From Microseira sp041929235 (GTDB lineage Bacteria; Cyanobacteriota; Cyanobacteriia; Cyanobacteriales; Aerosakkonemataceae): a stretch of DNA of 64,000 bases. The notes below the pieces were generated by a model, which searched no databases, was not told the origin of the DNA, and worked only from the letters and a program-made list of their open reading frames with translations. This document shows positions 42,422 through 50,412 of this stretch, piece by piece. Made by a program: the position numbers and the translations under genes. Position 1 is the first letter of the stretch, and each line of letters opens with the position of its first letter. The DNA lies in NCBI RefSeq assembly GCF_041929235.1, contig NZ_JBHFNP010000278.1, forward strand, positions 1-64,000, in the 5' to 3' direction.

Positions 42422-43420
42422 ATGTCAAAACCAATTATTCTCATACAACCGCAATTAGGATCTGCCCCCCCCAAGGATCAAACTAATAATCTCCCGCCGG
42501 ATGCAATCTGGATGGGATCGTCTGGGGTATTGGCTTTATTGACCCTTGGTTTAGGAGTCTATTCTTTTCTCCAGGTTAAAAAGCTGGCAAAAGAACTGCG
42601 AATGGAAAAGTTTAAAAGCGAAGATGTTAAGAAAAAGTTAAAATTGGCGCTGGAAACGATTCGGAAAATGGAAACCAATCCCGATTTGGTTCACTCGCGA
42701 GAATTCAACCTCGACTATCTGCGGATGCGGATGGCTGAGGAAGTATTTCACTTTGCGATTGTCAATCAAATTAAGGTCAAGGTGAAAGATAAAATTTCCA
42801 TCGCGTTGCGTCCGACTCAGGCGCAACAAGCTGCTGTCGGAATTGCCACGACCGCAGGCAGGCAAGTCGATGAAACTTTCGATGTAGAGTATCAGACGGC
42901 AGATAGCCCGAAGTCTAAAAAGGCCGTGTTGTTCCGGATTCAAATTCGGTTAATGAAGTTACCCACCCAAGCGACTTCGGTGACAATTAATCAAATTATC
43001 GACTGCATTGAAACTTACTTGAGTCCTTCTGACGAACATGATAATTGGCAACCGACGATTCAAGGTCGGATTGTGCAAATCCAATGGGATCAAAAAGCCA
43101 AGCCTACACCTTTGCTGGTGCTAGAACAATCGAATGAAGGGGTAAACGTCAGCTTCGCTACTAAAAGGCAAGTGTCCGCACCCGCAGCAGATATGCTACC
43201 ACCGACTCCGCCGCCATCCAAACGGCAAGCGCCTGGTGAGGATCAAAAGCCTGCTGCTGCCAAACGTCCGACGCCTGGTGGGGATCGCAAGCCTCCTGCG
43301 CCCAAAACCGCGCCCCAGTCTCACCCTAAAATGCCCCTACCCGCCAATGGTAGGACGCCCCAAGCCAAGCCAAATCAAACGCGCCCACCAGTCAATCCGG
43401 CTAAAAAAACCGCAAAATAG
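42422..43420 (+). CDS. Conserved membrane-anchored protein with proline-rich tail, function unknown
   Basis: A 332-residue protein. After a short proline-containing N-terminus there is one membrane helix (GSSGVLALLTLGLGVYSFLQV, residues about 33-53) and a basic amphipathic helix (KKLAKELRMEKFKSEDVKKK). Then comes a folded domain of about 170 residues (LRMRMAEEVFHFAIVNQIKV, TVSFATK-like strands) and a C-terminal tail of some 80 residues rich in Pro, Lys and Ala. I do not recognise a named domain; such proteins occur widely in cyanobacteria. The gene is convergent with devA, 14 bp apart. Confidence 0.65.
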   Translation: MSKPIILIQPQLGSAPPKDQTNNLPPDAIWMGSSGVLALLTLGLGVYSFLQVKKLAKELRMEKFKSEDVKKKLKLALETIRKMETNPDLVHSREFNLDYLRMRMAEEVFHFAIVNQIKVKVKDKISIALRPTQAQQAAVGIATTAGRQVDETFDVEYQTADSPKSKKAVLFRIQIRLMKLPTQATSVTINQIIDCIETYLSPSDEHDNWQPTIQGRIVQIQWDQKAKPTPLLVLEQSNEGVNVSFATKRQVSAPAADMLPPTPPPSKRQAPGEDQKPAAAKRPTPGGDRKPPAPKTAPQSHPKMPLPANGRTPQAKPNQTRPPVNPAKKTAK

Positions 43421-43434
43421 TTTGAGCAGTTTAA

Positions 43435-44187
43435 CTAATGAGACACCACCCCCAGGGGTGCATCTTTTGCCAAACGACCATCTTCCATATGCACGATGCG
43501 GTCGGCAATATCCAAAATCCGGTTATCGTGAGTCACCATTAAGATCGTACAGCCTTGTTCTTTGGCTAAGCGCTGCATTAATTCGACGACATCGCGACCC
43601 GATTTGCTGTCTAATGCGGCGGTAGGTTCGTCGGCTAAAACAATTTTAGGATGGCTGACCAAGGCGCGCGCGATCGCCACTCTTTGTTTTTGTCCCCCTG
43701 ATAAATTCTCCGGGTAATAATCGATACGCTGACCTAACCCGACTGCTTCCAGCATCGTTTTGGCTTTAGCATTGGCTTCTTTGTGAGAAATCTCAGGGTG
43801 CAACTCCAGGGACATTAACACGTTTTGTTTGGCTGTCAAACTTTTGAGCAAGTTGTGCGCCTGGAAAATATAGCCAATATTGCGCCTCGCCTCTACTAAC
43901 CTATTTTTACTCGCTCCTACTAATTCTTTACCTAAAATTTTTAGACTGCCTTCTATCGGCGATCGCAAACCTCCTATCATCGTCAGCAAGGTGGTTTTCC
44001 CCGACCCAGAAGGCCCCGTCATCAGTACAATTTCCCCCGGATATATTTCCAGACTGACATCAAATAATACCTGTTTCTTGAGCGACCCTTTACCAAAGTA
44101 ATGATTCACATTTTTAATGTCAATCACTGGTTCGCTAACCAAGCGATTTCCACTTATAGCCTGTGTTTCATTCAGCGTCACTTCCAT
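43435..44187 (-). CDS. devA: DevA-type ABC transporter ATP-binding protein
   Basis: A 250-residue ABC ATPase of the MacB/DevA type. Walker A is MTGPSGSGKTTLLTMIGGL, the signature is ENLSGGQKQRVAIARAL, Walker B is IVLADEPTAALDS and the switch His is in MVTHDNRI. The N-terminal 20 residues are a variable extension. It is the third gene of a devB-devC-devA cluster on the minus strand. With DevB (adaptor), DevC (permease) and a TolC-like channel the complex exports lipids or other substrates across both membranes; in heterocyst formers it exports glycolipids. The substrate here is unknown. Confidence 0.93.
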   Translation of the reverse strand: MEVTLNETQAISGNRLVSEPVIDIKNVNHYFGKGSLKKQVLFDVSLEIYPGEIVLMTGPSGSGKTTLLTMIGGLRSPIEGSLKILGKELVGASKNRLVEARRNIGYIFQAHNLLKSLTAKQNVLMSLELHPEISHKEANAKAKTMLEAVGLGQRIDYYPENLSGGQKQRVAIARALVSHPKIVLADEPTAALDSKSGRDVVELMQRLAKEQGCTILMVTHDNRILDIADRIVHMEDGRLAKDAPLGVVSH

Positions 44188-44204
44188 TTTGTTGCCCTTT
44201 GATT

Positions 44205-44290
44205 GTTAATTCTTCACCAATTACCAATTCCCCGCCTGGGACCGCAATTACCAATTACCAATTAGCAATTAGCCATTAGCAATTAGCCAT
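44205..44290. repeat. STRR between devA and devC
   Basis: ACCAATT and AATTAGC heptamers at 44216-44290, broken by a GC-rich stretch (CCCCGCCTGGGACCG). They separate the devC stop from the devA start by 103 bp. Confidence 0.8.
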
Positions 44291-45451
44291 TTAAAAAATA
44301 TCTGCCGGATCTGCTGCTTGCAGTTTCCGCACCGCAATCGCACCCGATATCGTACACATAATTACAGTTAAAACCAGCACTGTTGTTGCTCTAGCTATTG
44401 TCATTACCATCGGCAAACTGGTAGCATTTCGCGTCAAAGTATACAAAACAGTTGCCACCCCATATCCTGGTATAAACCCTAAAATTGATAAAATAATCGC
44501 TTCTTGAAATACCACCCCCAGTAAATATAAATTTTTATACCCCATTGCTTTGAGCGTGGCATATTCAGCCAGGTGATCCGCCACATCGGTATAAAGAATT
44601 TGATACACGATTACCGTCCCGACAATAAATCCCATTAACGTACCTAAAAAGAACACAAATCCAATCGATGTCCCCGTTTCCCAATATTGCTTTTCAAACT
44701 GGATAAATTCTTCTTGATATAGCACTAAAACATCCGGATATGCATCTTTATAATAATTCTTCATCTTGGTTAAAACTTGTTCTTTATTGGCATCTGGTTT
44801 TAAATTAATTACGCCTATATCAATCGAACCTCTGTCCCGCCGAGAAAAGATACGCAGAAAGTTTAAATCGCTGGTGACGACGTTGCCATCTGCACCGAAA
44901 GATGCACCCAATTTAAACAATCCACCCACTCTGACCCGACGGCTATCTATTTCTGTTTCTACCGTTTGTCCAGAATTAAATAACTTTTCAACTGGCCCGA
45001 ATTCCTCTCTAGATGCCGAATCGAATAAAACTACATCCGGAATTTTCACTTTATCCAAATTTTCCGCCAGTCCTGGTAAATTAAAAATTTGAGCGGCCGG
45101 ATTAAAGGCAATCACCATTAATTGTCTGGTTTTGCGATTTTCGGGATTTTTCCAAATGCCGAAACCGAGATAAACAGGTGTAATTGTTTCCACTCCCTCA
45201 AACGCCATCGCTTGATATAATCGCCGCTGGGAAAAACTTTTCATCGCAATCAAAGCCGTGGATTGACTGCTGATTAAAAAGATATCGCCCCGCACATTTT
45301 TATGAAAAGTAATCGCACTTTCAAACAGCGCATCGCGAAATCCTAACTGCATAAACATCAAGATATCGGCGAAGCCAATCCCCGCTAAAGCAACGAGGAG
45401 TCGGACTTTTTCTTTTGTCAGTTGTAGCCAAGCGAGAGGTATTCTTGCCAT
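44291..45451 (-). CDS. devC: DevC-type ABC transporter permease
   Basis: A 386-residue FtsX/MacB-like permease from the ATG at 45451 (MARIPLAWLQLTKEKVRLLV). An ATG at 45532 in the same frame adds 27 residues read from a dispersed repeat (RRDAEDAESEK) and is rejected as start. One N-terminal helix (LLVALAGIGFADILMFMQLGF), a large periplasmic domain with GGLFKLGASFGADGN, and three C-terminal helices (GFVFFLGTLMGFIVGTVIVY; ILSILGFIPGYGVATVL; VLVLTVIMCTISGAIAVRKL) are visible. This is the usual topology of DevC. It is transcribed with devB and devA. Confidence 0.92.
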   Translation of the reverse strand: MARIPLAWLQLTKEKVRLLVALAGIGFADILMFMQLGFRDALFESAITFHKNVRGDIFLISSQSTALIAMKSFSQRRLYQAMAFEGVETITPVYLGFGIWKNPENRKTRQLMVIAFNPAAQIFNLPGLAENLDKVKIPDVVLFDSASREEFGPVEKLFNSGQTVETEIDSRRVRVGGLFKLGASFGADGNVVTSDLNFLRIFSRRDRGSIDIGVINLKPDANKEQVLTKMKNYYKDAYPDVLVLYQEEFIQFEKQYWETGTSIGFVFFLGTLMGFIVGTVIVYQILYTDVADHLAEYATLKAMGYKNLYLLGVVFQEAIILSILGFIPGYGVATVLYTLTRNATSLPMVMTIARATTVLVLTVIMCTISGAIAVRKLQAADPADIF

Positions 45452-45489
45452 CGTAGTAATGGGTCGTATGTCTGAATTATTTCTCTCTC

Positions 45490-45530
45490 TTCTCTTCTCT
45501 GACTCTGCGTCCTCTGCGTCTCTGCGGTTC
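45490..45530. repeat. CTCTGCGTCC dispersed repeat upstream of devC
   Basis: GACTCTGCGTCCTCTGCGTC plus TCTGCGGTTCAATAAT. It is related to the copies in mfd and at 38770. It lies just before the real devC start and creates the false in-frame N-terminal extension. Confidence 0.75.
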
Positions 45531-45607
45531 AATAATTCAGAAACAACCGGAGGGGCGAGTTTAGATAAACTGTCGCCTTAAGTATAGATGGTTGGTGAAA
45601 CCCGCCC

Positions 45608-47248
45608 CTACTGACCAATGATGATTCTGGCGATCACTTTTGAGTAGGTTAAACCAGAAACTTTCCTACTAGATTCTGGATCGAGTTGGATTTTGACTTC
45701 TACAACTCTGGCGTCTACGTCGGCGGCGGGATCGGTGTTGAGGATGTCTTTTTTACCGATTTGCAAGCCAATTTCAGCGACGGTTCCTTTAAGTTCGCCT
45801 TCAAAGGCATTTGTTTCGCTGTTAATTGTGGCAGCTTGACCGAGTTTTACTTTAGCGATATCGCTTTCGTAAACTTCGGCGATCGCATACATTTGTCCGG
45901 TTTGTCCGATATCGGCTATTCCATTGGTACTGCTAACAGATTCTCCCGCTTTTGTGTGAATTTTCAACACTTGTCCGTCAATCGGCGATCGCACGAAGGC
46001 TTGATCCAAATCCGCTTGCGCTTTCTTCACTGTTGCTTTGGCGCGGTCAATCTCTGCTTGCGCTGCATTTACGTCGGTAGGACGCACTTCGGCAATTTGG
46101 GTTAAAGTCGCTCGCGCTTGTTTGATTTGCTCGTTTAATGTATCTATTGTTTTGTTACGGTTGGCTTGTGCCTCCTTAATTTGTTGGGTTAAAGTTGCTT
46201 CGGTTCGACTCAAGTTCGCTCTGGCTTCATTTATTTGCTGGGTTACCGTATCTGCTGTTTTGTTACGATTGGCTTGCGCTTCATTTATTTGCTCAATTAA
46301 CGTGGCTTCGGTTCTGATTAAATTCGCTTTCGCTTCGTTAATTTGTTGCGTCAGCGTGGCTTCGGTGCGGCTTAAATTGGCTTTGGCTTCATTGAGCTGC
46401 TGAAAAGCCGTTTCTAATTCCAAGCGCTTGGTGTCAATTCTAGAGGCCGCAATTGCTCCTTGTTGGGATAGCATCTCATAGCGGCGAAATTCGGTTTGAG
46501 CATTTTGCTGCTGTGCCGAAAGGCGGGCGATCGCTGCTTGTTGCGTCCTCTTTTCTCCCAATAATTGCGCTTGCAGGCGGGCGATGGTGGCTTGTTGCGT
46601 TTTCCTTTCCCCGTCTAACTGCGCTTGCAGGCGGGCTATTTCTGCTCTTTGCTGCGCCGCGTCTCCCGTTTGTTGCGCTTGTAGGCGGGCTATTGTGGCT
46701 TGTTGTGCTTTCCTTTCTCCCTCTAATTGCTCTTGCCAACGGGTAATTTCTGCTCTTTGGGTATTGATTTCCCCCTCCAGCTGGGCTTGCAGGCGGGCTA
46801 TTTCGGCGCGTTGGGCGGCTAGTTCTCCCGCTTTCGCCCCTGCTTGAACTTTGGCTAAATTGGCTTCGGCAACTCGCACGTCTTGTTTGGCTTGTTCTAA
46901 CCCGGCTTGCAAGCGATCGCGGCTGTCTAAAATTGCCACTAGCTGCCCTGTTTTCACCTGCTCTCCCTGTTTTACCAGCAGTTGCGCCACCCGCGACCCT
47001 TCTATCGAACTCGACGCCGATACTTTAATCACCTCTCCTTGGGGTTCCAGGCGTCCCAATGCCGTTACCGATGCGATCGCTGGCGCCACCGCCACTGGTA
47101 CTTCCACTTGGGGCTGCACCCTCGTCTGTTGATAAACCTGATATAGCCCTACCCCACTCACACTAGCCGCCATAATTGCTAGCGGGATCGTCCAGCGGAC
47201 TGGATATTTTAGCCATTGCCTATCTTTAACAGGTAACTCTATCCGCAT
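45608..47248 (-). CDS. devB: DevB-type membrane fusion protein with expanded coiled-coil hairpin
   Basis: A 546-residue HlyD-type adaptor. A membrane helix lies at residues 18-38, then a biotinyl-lipoyl half (VTALGRLEPQGEVIKVSASS, VKQGEQVKTGQLVAILDSRD). A long alpha-hairpin follows: arm 1 (residues about 147-254) is six repeats of 18 residues (RAEIARLQAQLEGE type), and arm 2 (about 285-386) about six repeats of 18 (INEAKANLSRTEAT type). The second lipoyl half starts at AFVRSPIDGQVLKIHTKAG. Typical DevB are clearly shorter (about 400-480). The two arms have equal numbers of repeats, so the antiparallel hairpin stays matched. It is the first gene of devBCA. Confidence 0.93.
   Translation of the reverse strand: MRIELPVKDRQWLKYPVRWTIPLAIMAASVSGVGLYQVYQQTRVQPQVEVPVAVAPAIASVTALGRLEPQGEVIKVSASSSIEGSRVAQLLVKQGEQVKTGQLVAILDSRDRLQAGLEQAKQDVRVAEANLAKVQAGAKAGELAAQRAEIARLQAQLEGEINTQRAEITRWQEQLEGERKAQQATIARLQAQQTGDAAQQRAEIARLQAQLDGERKTQQATIARLQAQLLGEKRTQQAAIARLSAQQQNAQTEFRRYEMLSQQGAIAASRIDTKRLELETAFQQLNEAKANLSRTEATLTQQINEAKANLIRTEATLIEQINEAQANRNKTADTVTQQINEARANLSRTEATLTQQIKEAQANRNKTIDTLNEQIKQARATLTQIAEVRPTDVNAAQAEIDRAKATVKKAQADLDQAFVRSPIDGQVLKIHTKAGESVSSTNGIADIGQTGQMYAIAEVYESDIAKVKLGQAATINSETNAFEGELKGTVAEIGLQIGKKDILNTDPAADVDARVVEVKIQLDPESSRKVSGLTYSKVIARIIIGQ
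46091..46396 (-). repeat. Coding 54-bp tandem repeats, devB hairpin arm 2 (about 6 units)
   Basis: Units of 18 codons with two alternating versions, INEAKANLSRTEATLTQQ and INEAQANRNKTADTVTQQ. They mirror the repeats of arm 1 in number and length. Confidence 0.85.
46487..46810 (-). repeat. Coding 54-bp tandem repeats, devB hairpin arm 1 (6 units)
   Basis: Six consecutive units of 18 codons, the consensus being QRAEIARLQAQLEGE plus three variable residues. The last unit is the most diverged. Eighteen residues are five helical turns. Confidence 0.85.
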
Positions 47249-47386
47249 AACTTTTCTTTACAACCCCTTTACTAAGCTTAATATTTTTTTTTCCAGAGGA
47301 AGAGGAAGGAGGTGCGATCTATCTACCTGTCTTTCAGCTTCTATCCGGAAAGGCTCGCCGCGCTTCCTCCTATTGAGCTATCCGAC

Positions 47387-47406
47387 TTGATTGATTAATT
47401 AATCAA
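47387..47406. promoter_or_regulatory. TetR-type operator upstream of devB
   Basis: TTGATTGATTAATTAATCAA, a partly palindromic 20-mer, lies 139 bp before the devB start. It matches the site before tetR (48095-48114) at 18 of 20 positions. A second short inverted stretch, AAGAAAAGT, was not considered significant. Confidence 0.7.
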
Positions 47407-47442
47407 CTTGCTCAGAAAAAAAGACGGTTTTAGCGATGTTTG

Positions 47443-48078
47443 CTAAGCACCCCCTGCATCAGTTACAAGCATTCCTTGCAAGAAAACCTCAACGGTAGTC
47501 TTTACCATTGTCTCGGCGTCAAGTTGCTGCGTATCTGGCTGGGGAAAGATTTCCCGCGTGAAAATATACGCCAGCAAAGCGCCAATAAAACAATAAGCTG
47601 CTGCTCCTGGTTCCATTGGTTTCAGCACGCCAGCAGACATTTGTTTTGCCAGATAGCGACTTAAAAATGCCATTTCGCGACTTGGTCCAGCGTTGTTCAT
47701 CACTTCGGCAACTTTCGGTTGTCGGAATGCTTCGCTCATCACCAGCTTAAACATGGCGACGGCGGTCGGGTTTTCCAAGGTTTTCAGGAAGGCGCCAGCG
47801 AAGGTGGTTAGCACCTCTTGCGGTGGTTTGGTTAAAATCTCGTCACCGCTGTGAGCCAGCAGTTGCAGCAGGGGAACGCGCTGTTCTAATACCTGCTGGA
47901 ATAGGTCGCTTTTGTCTTTAAAGTAGTGGTAGATCAGTCCAGGTGAGCCAATATTGGCAGCTTGGGCGATGTCTTTATTAGTTGCCTTTTCAAAGCCAAA
48001 GCTCGCAAAGACTTCCAATGCACCGTCTATAATTTGCTGCCGCCGCCGCTCGAACTCTACCTGGTCGTGGGCAGGCAT
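47443..48078 (-). CDS. TetR/AcrR-family transcriptional regulator
   Basis: A 211-residue repressor. The N-terminal helix-turn-helix is RRQQIIDGALEVFASFGFEK followed by ATNKDIAQAANIGSPGLIYHYFKDKSDL. The C-terminal ligand domain is alpha-helical (EVLTTFAGAFLKTLENP, AAYCFIGALLAYIFTREIF). It lies directly upstream of devBCA on the same strand. Near-identical palindromes precede both its own start and devB, so it probably represses itself and the exporter. The inducer is unknown. It has the size and layout of AcrR-like efflux regulators. Confidence 0.92.
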   Translation of the reverse strand: MPAHDQVEFERRRQQIIDGALEVFASFGFEKATNKDIAQAANIGSPGLIYHYFKDKSDLFQQVLEQRVPLLQLLAHSGDEILTKPPQEVLTTFAGAFLKTLENPTAVAMFKLVMSEAFRQPKVAEVMNNAGPSREMAFLSRYLAKQMSAGVLKPMEPGAAAYCFIGALLAYIFTREIFPQPDTQQLDAETMVKTTVEVFLQGMLVTDAGGA

Positions 48079-48094
48079 GGTTTAATCTTGTTCT

Positions 48095-48114
48095 TTGATT
48101 GATTGGTTAATCAA
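48095..48114. promoter_or_regulatory. TetR-type operator upstream of tetR
   Basis: TTGATTGATTGGTTAATCAA lies 17 bp before the tetR start, where a bound repressor would block RNA polymerase or the ribosome region. It shares 18 of 20 bases with the devB site. Confidence 0.7.
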
Positions 48115-48208
48115 TATAGTAGCACGTGACAAATTGTTGTCAATGTTTGTGCGAGCCAGTAATTTGTCAAAATAAAGCTGACCAGCCGAGTGAGTACTAT
48201 AAAAGATC

Positions 48209-48985
48209 ATGCTAAAGGATTACATAGCTCACCAACTAATTGGTACGCCATTCGAGTCACCAGCCCGTCGCTGGCGCGAGTTGACCAAAATATCGCACAA
48301 ATTGAAGCATCCAGAGCTGCGGGAGATGCACGCAGAGTCGTCGCGAATCGATCTGGCGATCGAGCGAATCATCAAGGACTCTATGAATTGCATCGATATT
48401 GGATGTCACCTGGGATCTGTGGTGCAACAGATGAAACGGCTATCGCCGCGAGGTCGCCACATAGCCATCGAGCCGGTTCCTTACAAGGCAAATTGGCTCA
48501 AGCGCAAGTTTGCTGACGTCGAGGTGATGCAATTAGCTCTGAGCGATCAGTCCGGCGAAGCAGAGTTTTTCGTACAGCCCGCGCGGTCTGGCTTTAGCGG
48601 ACTGCGGTTCCATGACTCCGGTACGGAGAAAGTGGAGCGGATCGTGGTTAAATGCGAGCGGCTTGACGACCTAGTGCCACTCGACCGCCCGATTGGTTTT
48701 ATCAAGGTTGATGTGGAAGGGGGCGAACTTGCTGTACTTCAGGGGGGAGAAGAACTGTTAAAACGTTGTCGTCCAGCGATACTGTTCGAGTGTACCAAAA
48801 CTGGATTGCAGGCATTTCAAATCCACCCCAAAGACATCTACTACTTTTTGGTAGATAGGCATGGGTACGCAGTGTTCCTAGTCAAGGACTGGCTTTTGGG
48901 TGGGGAGCGGCTAAGTTACGAAAAGTTTGTGCAAGCGATGCAGTACCCATTTCAAGCGTTCAACTTCTTGGCAATTTCCAGCTGA
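48209..48985 (+). CDS. FkbM-family SAM-dependent methyltransferase
   Basis: A 258-residue methyltransferase with the FkbM signature: motif I MNCIDIGCHLGSVVQQM, acidic loop IAIEPVPYKANWLKRKF, LALSDQSGEAEFFV, and the family's FIKVDVEGGELAVLQGGEEL. Members O-methylate sugars or other hydroxyls in glycan or secondary-metabolite pathways. No glycan gene cluster is next to it. It is divergent to tetR with 130 bp between them, so the tetR operator could also affect its promoter. The start at 48209 lacks a strong Shine-Dalgarno. Confidence 0.88.
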   Translation: MLKDYIAHQLIGTPFESPARRWRELTKISHKLKHPELREMHAESSRIDLAIERIIKDSMNCIDIGCHLGSVVQQMKRLSPRGRHIAIEPVPYKANWLKRKFADVEVMQLALSDQSGEAEFFVQPARSGFSGLRFHDSGTEKVERIVVKCERLDDLVPLDRPIGFIKVDVEGGELAVLQGGEELLKRCRPAILFECTKTGLQAFQIHPKDIYYFLVDRHGYAVFLVKDWLLGGERLSYEKFVQAMQYPFQAFNFLAISS

Positions 48986-49018
48986 ACCGGGCTACATTGA
49001 CCAAAATTAATGGGATAC

Positions 49019-50412
49019 AAGCCCCGCCCTTATAGGGCGGCTTTAATTGTTCAGCTCAGAAAACTTAGTAGCAGCTTAGTCCCTTTGATTTTCAGGCATT
49101 CGCAATTCAATTGTTAAAAATGCCATAAACTAGCGGGTTATTTGTACGCCAATCATGTAGACTAAAAACAGAGCAAATCCAGGTCGATATGTTAGTTCTA
49201 GAGTACAAAGTCAAAGGCAAGCCAAGTCAATATCGGGCAATCGAAGAAGCCATCCGGACAGTACAATTTGTCCGCAACAAGTGCATTCGTTATTGGATGG
49301 ACGCTCCTAGAGAAGCCAAGATTAATTATGCTCGTCTTTGTAACTATGTCACAGAACTACGCAACGAATTCTCCTTTGTTCAAGCCTTGAACGTACATGC
49401 AGGTCAAGCATCTGCTGAACGTGGATGGTCTGCGATTTCCAGGTTTTACAATAACTGCAAGTCTAAAAAACCAGGCAAAAAAGGCTATCCGCGTTTCCAG
49501 AAAGACAACCGCTCAGTTGAGTACAAAACTTCTGGATGGAAGCTACACCCAACCTGTCGCCGCATTACCTTTACTGACAAAAAAGGGATCGGCGAACTGA
49601 AGCTACTTGGAACTTGGGATATTCATACTTACCCAATTAAGTCAATTAAGCGGGTAAGATTGGTACGTCGTGCCGATGGTTTTTATTGCCAATTTGCCAT
49701 CAACGTTGAGGTAAAAGAGCAACTAGAACCAATGGGAAATGTCATCGGGCTGGATGTAGGTCTGGAGTATTTCTACACCGACTCCAATGGATATCAGGAG
49801 GAAAACCCGCGATTTCTAAGGAAAGCCGAAGCTAAAATTAAGCACGCCCAACGCCGGATCTACAAGAAGGAAAAAGGCAAAAACGGACGCCGCAAGGCAC
49901 GGAAAGCATTTGCCAAGAAGCACCTAAAAGTAAGTAGGCAACGGAACGAACACGCCAAAAGACTGGCGAGAAACGTATGCAAGTCTAACGACTTAGTAGC
50001 CTACGAAGATTTAGTTGTTCGCAATATGGTCAAAAACCATTGTTTGGCTAAGTCAATTAACGACGCTAGCTGGACGCAATTTAGACAGTGGCTTGAGTAT
50101 AATGCTTGCAAATTTGAGCGCATTGCTGTTGCAGTTAGCCCACAATACACCAGCCAAAAGTGCAGTAATTGTGGTGCAATTGTGAAGAAGTCTCTATCAG
50201 TTCGCACTCACATCTGTAAGTGCGGGTGTAAGCTTAATAGAGACGAAAACGCTGCGCTAAATATTTTAAATCTTGCTCTGCAAGCTAGGGGAGGGCATCC
50301 CCGAAGTAACGCTGTAGGAGTTGGAGTCACTCCGCTAGTTGGTGAAAACCTGCTAGAGCAAACTCTGACGTTGATTACAGAATCCTCGTACCTTTAGGTC
50401 GAGGAGTGTCAA
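49019..50412 (+). mobile_element. tnpA-less IS605/IS1341-type element (intact tnpB)
   Basis: The left end has a hairpin (AAGCCCCGCCC TTATA GGGCGGCTT, 49019-49043). The right end has a hairpin (CCTCGTACC TTT AGGTCGAGG, 50384-50404) followed by AGTGTCAA ending at 50412. Only tnpB lies between. The element depends on a TnpA supplied in trans. The right end abuts the pcyA stop codon on the other strand. Confidence 0.8.
49189..50397 (+). CDS. tnpB: TnpB, RNA-guided nuclease of IS605/IS1341-type element
   Basis: A complete 402-residue TnpB. RuvC-I is VIGLDVGLEYFYT (Asp), followed by the basic bridge region (RKAEAKIKHAQRRIYKKEKG). RuvC-II is VAYEDLVVRNMVKN (Glu), the zinc ribbon CSNCG and CKCGC, and RuvC-III LNRDENAALNIL (Asp). 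All three catalytic acids are present, unlike the decayed copies at the window start. TnpB uses an RNA made from the element's 3' end to cut the empty donor site and favour retention. A guide RNA is thus expected to end at about 50412, overlapping the last tnpB codons. The guide would read into pcyA sequence on the complementary strand. Confidence 0.92.
   Translation: MLVLEYKVKGKPSQYRAIEEAIRTVQFVRNKCIRYWMDAPREAKINYARLCNYVTELRNEFSFVQALNVHAGQASAERGWSAISRFYNNCKSKKPGKKGYPRFQKDNRSVEYKTSGWKLHPTCRRITFTDKKGIGELKLLGTWDIHTYPIKSIKRVRLVRRADGFYCQFAINVEVKEQLEPMGNVIGLDVGLEYFYTDSNGYQEENPRFLRKAEAKIKHAQRRIYKKEKGKNGRRKARKAFAKKHLKVSRQRNEHAKRLARNVCKSNDLVAYEDLVVRNMVKNHCLAKSINDASWTQFRQWLEYNACKFERIAVAVSPQYTSQKCSNCGAIVKKSLSVRTHICKCGCKLNRDENAALNILNLALQARGGHPRSNAVGVGVTPLVGENLLEQTLTLITESSYL

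Noticed and set aside
45452..45532. N-terminal extension of devC by 27 codons
   Set aside because: The extension is read from the CTCTGCGTCC dispersed repeat. MARIPLAWLQL is the family start.
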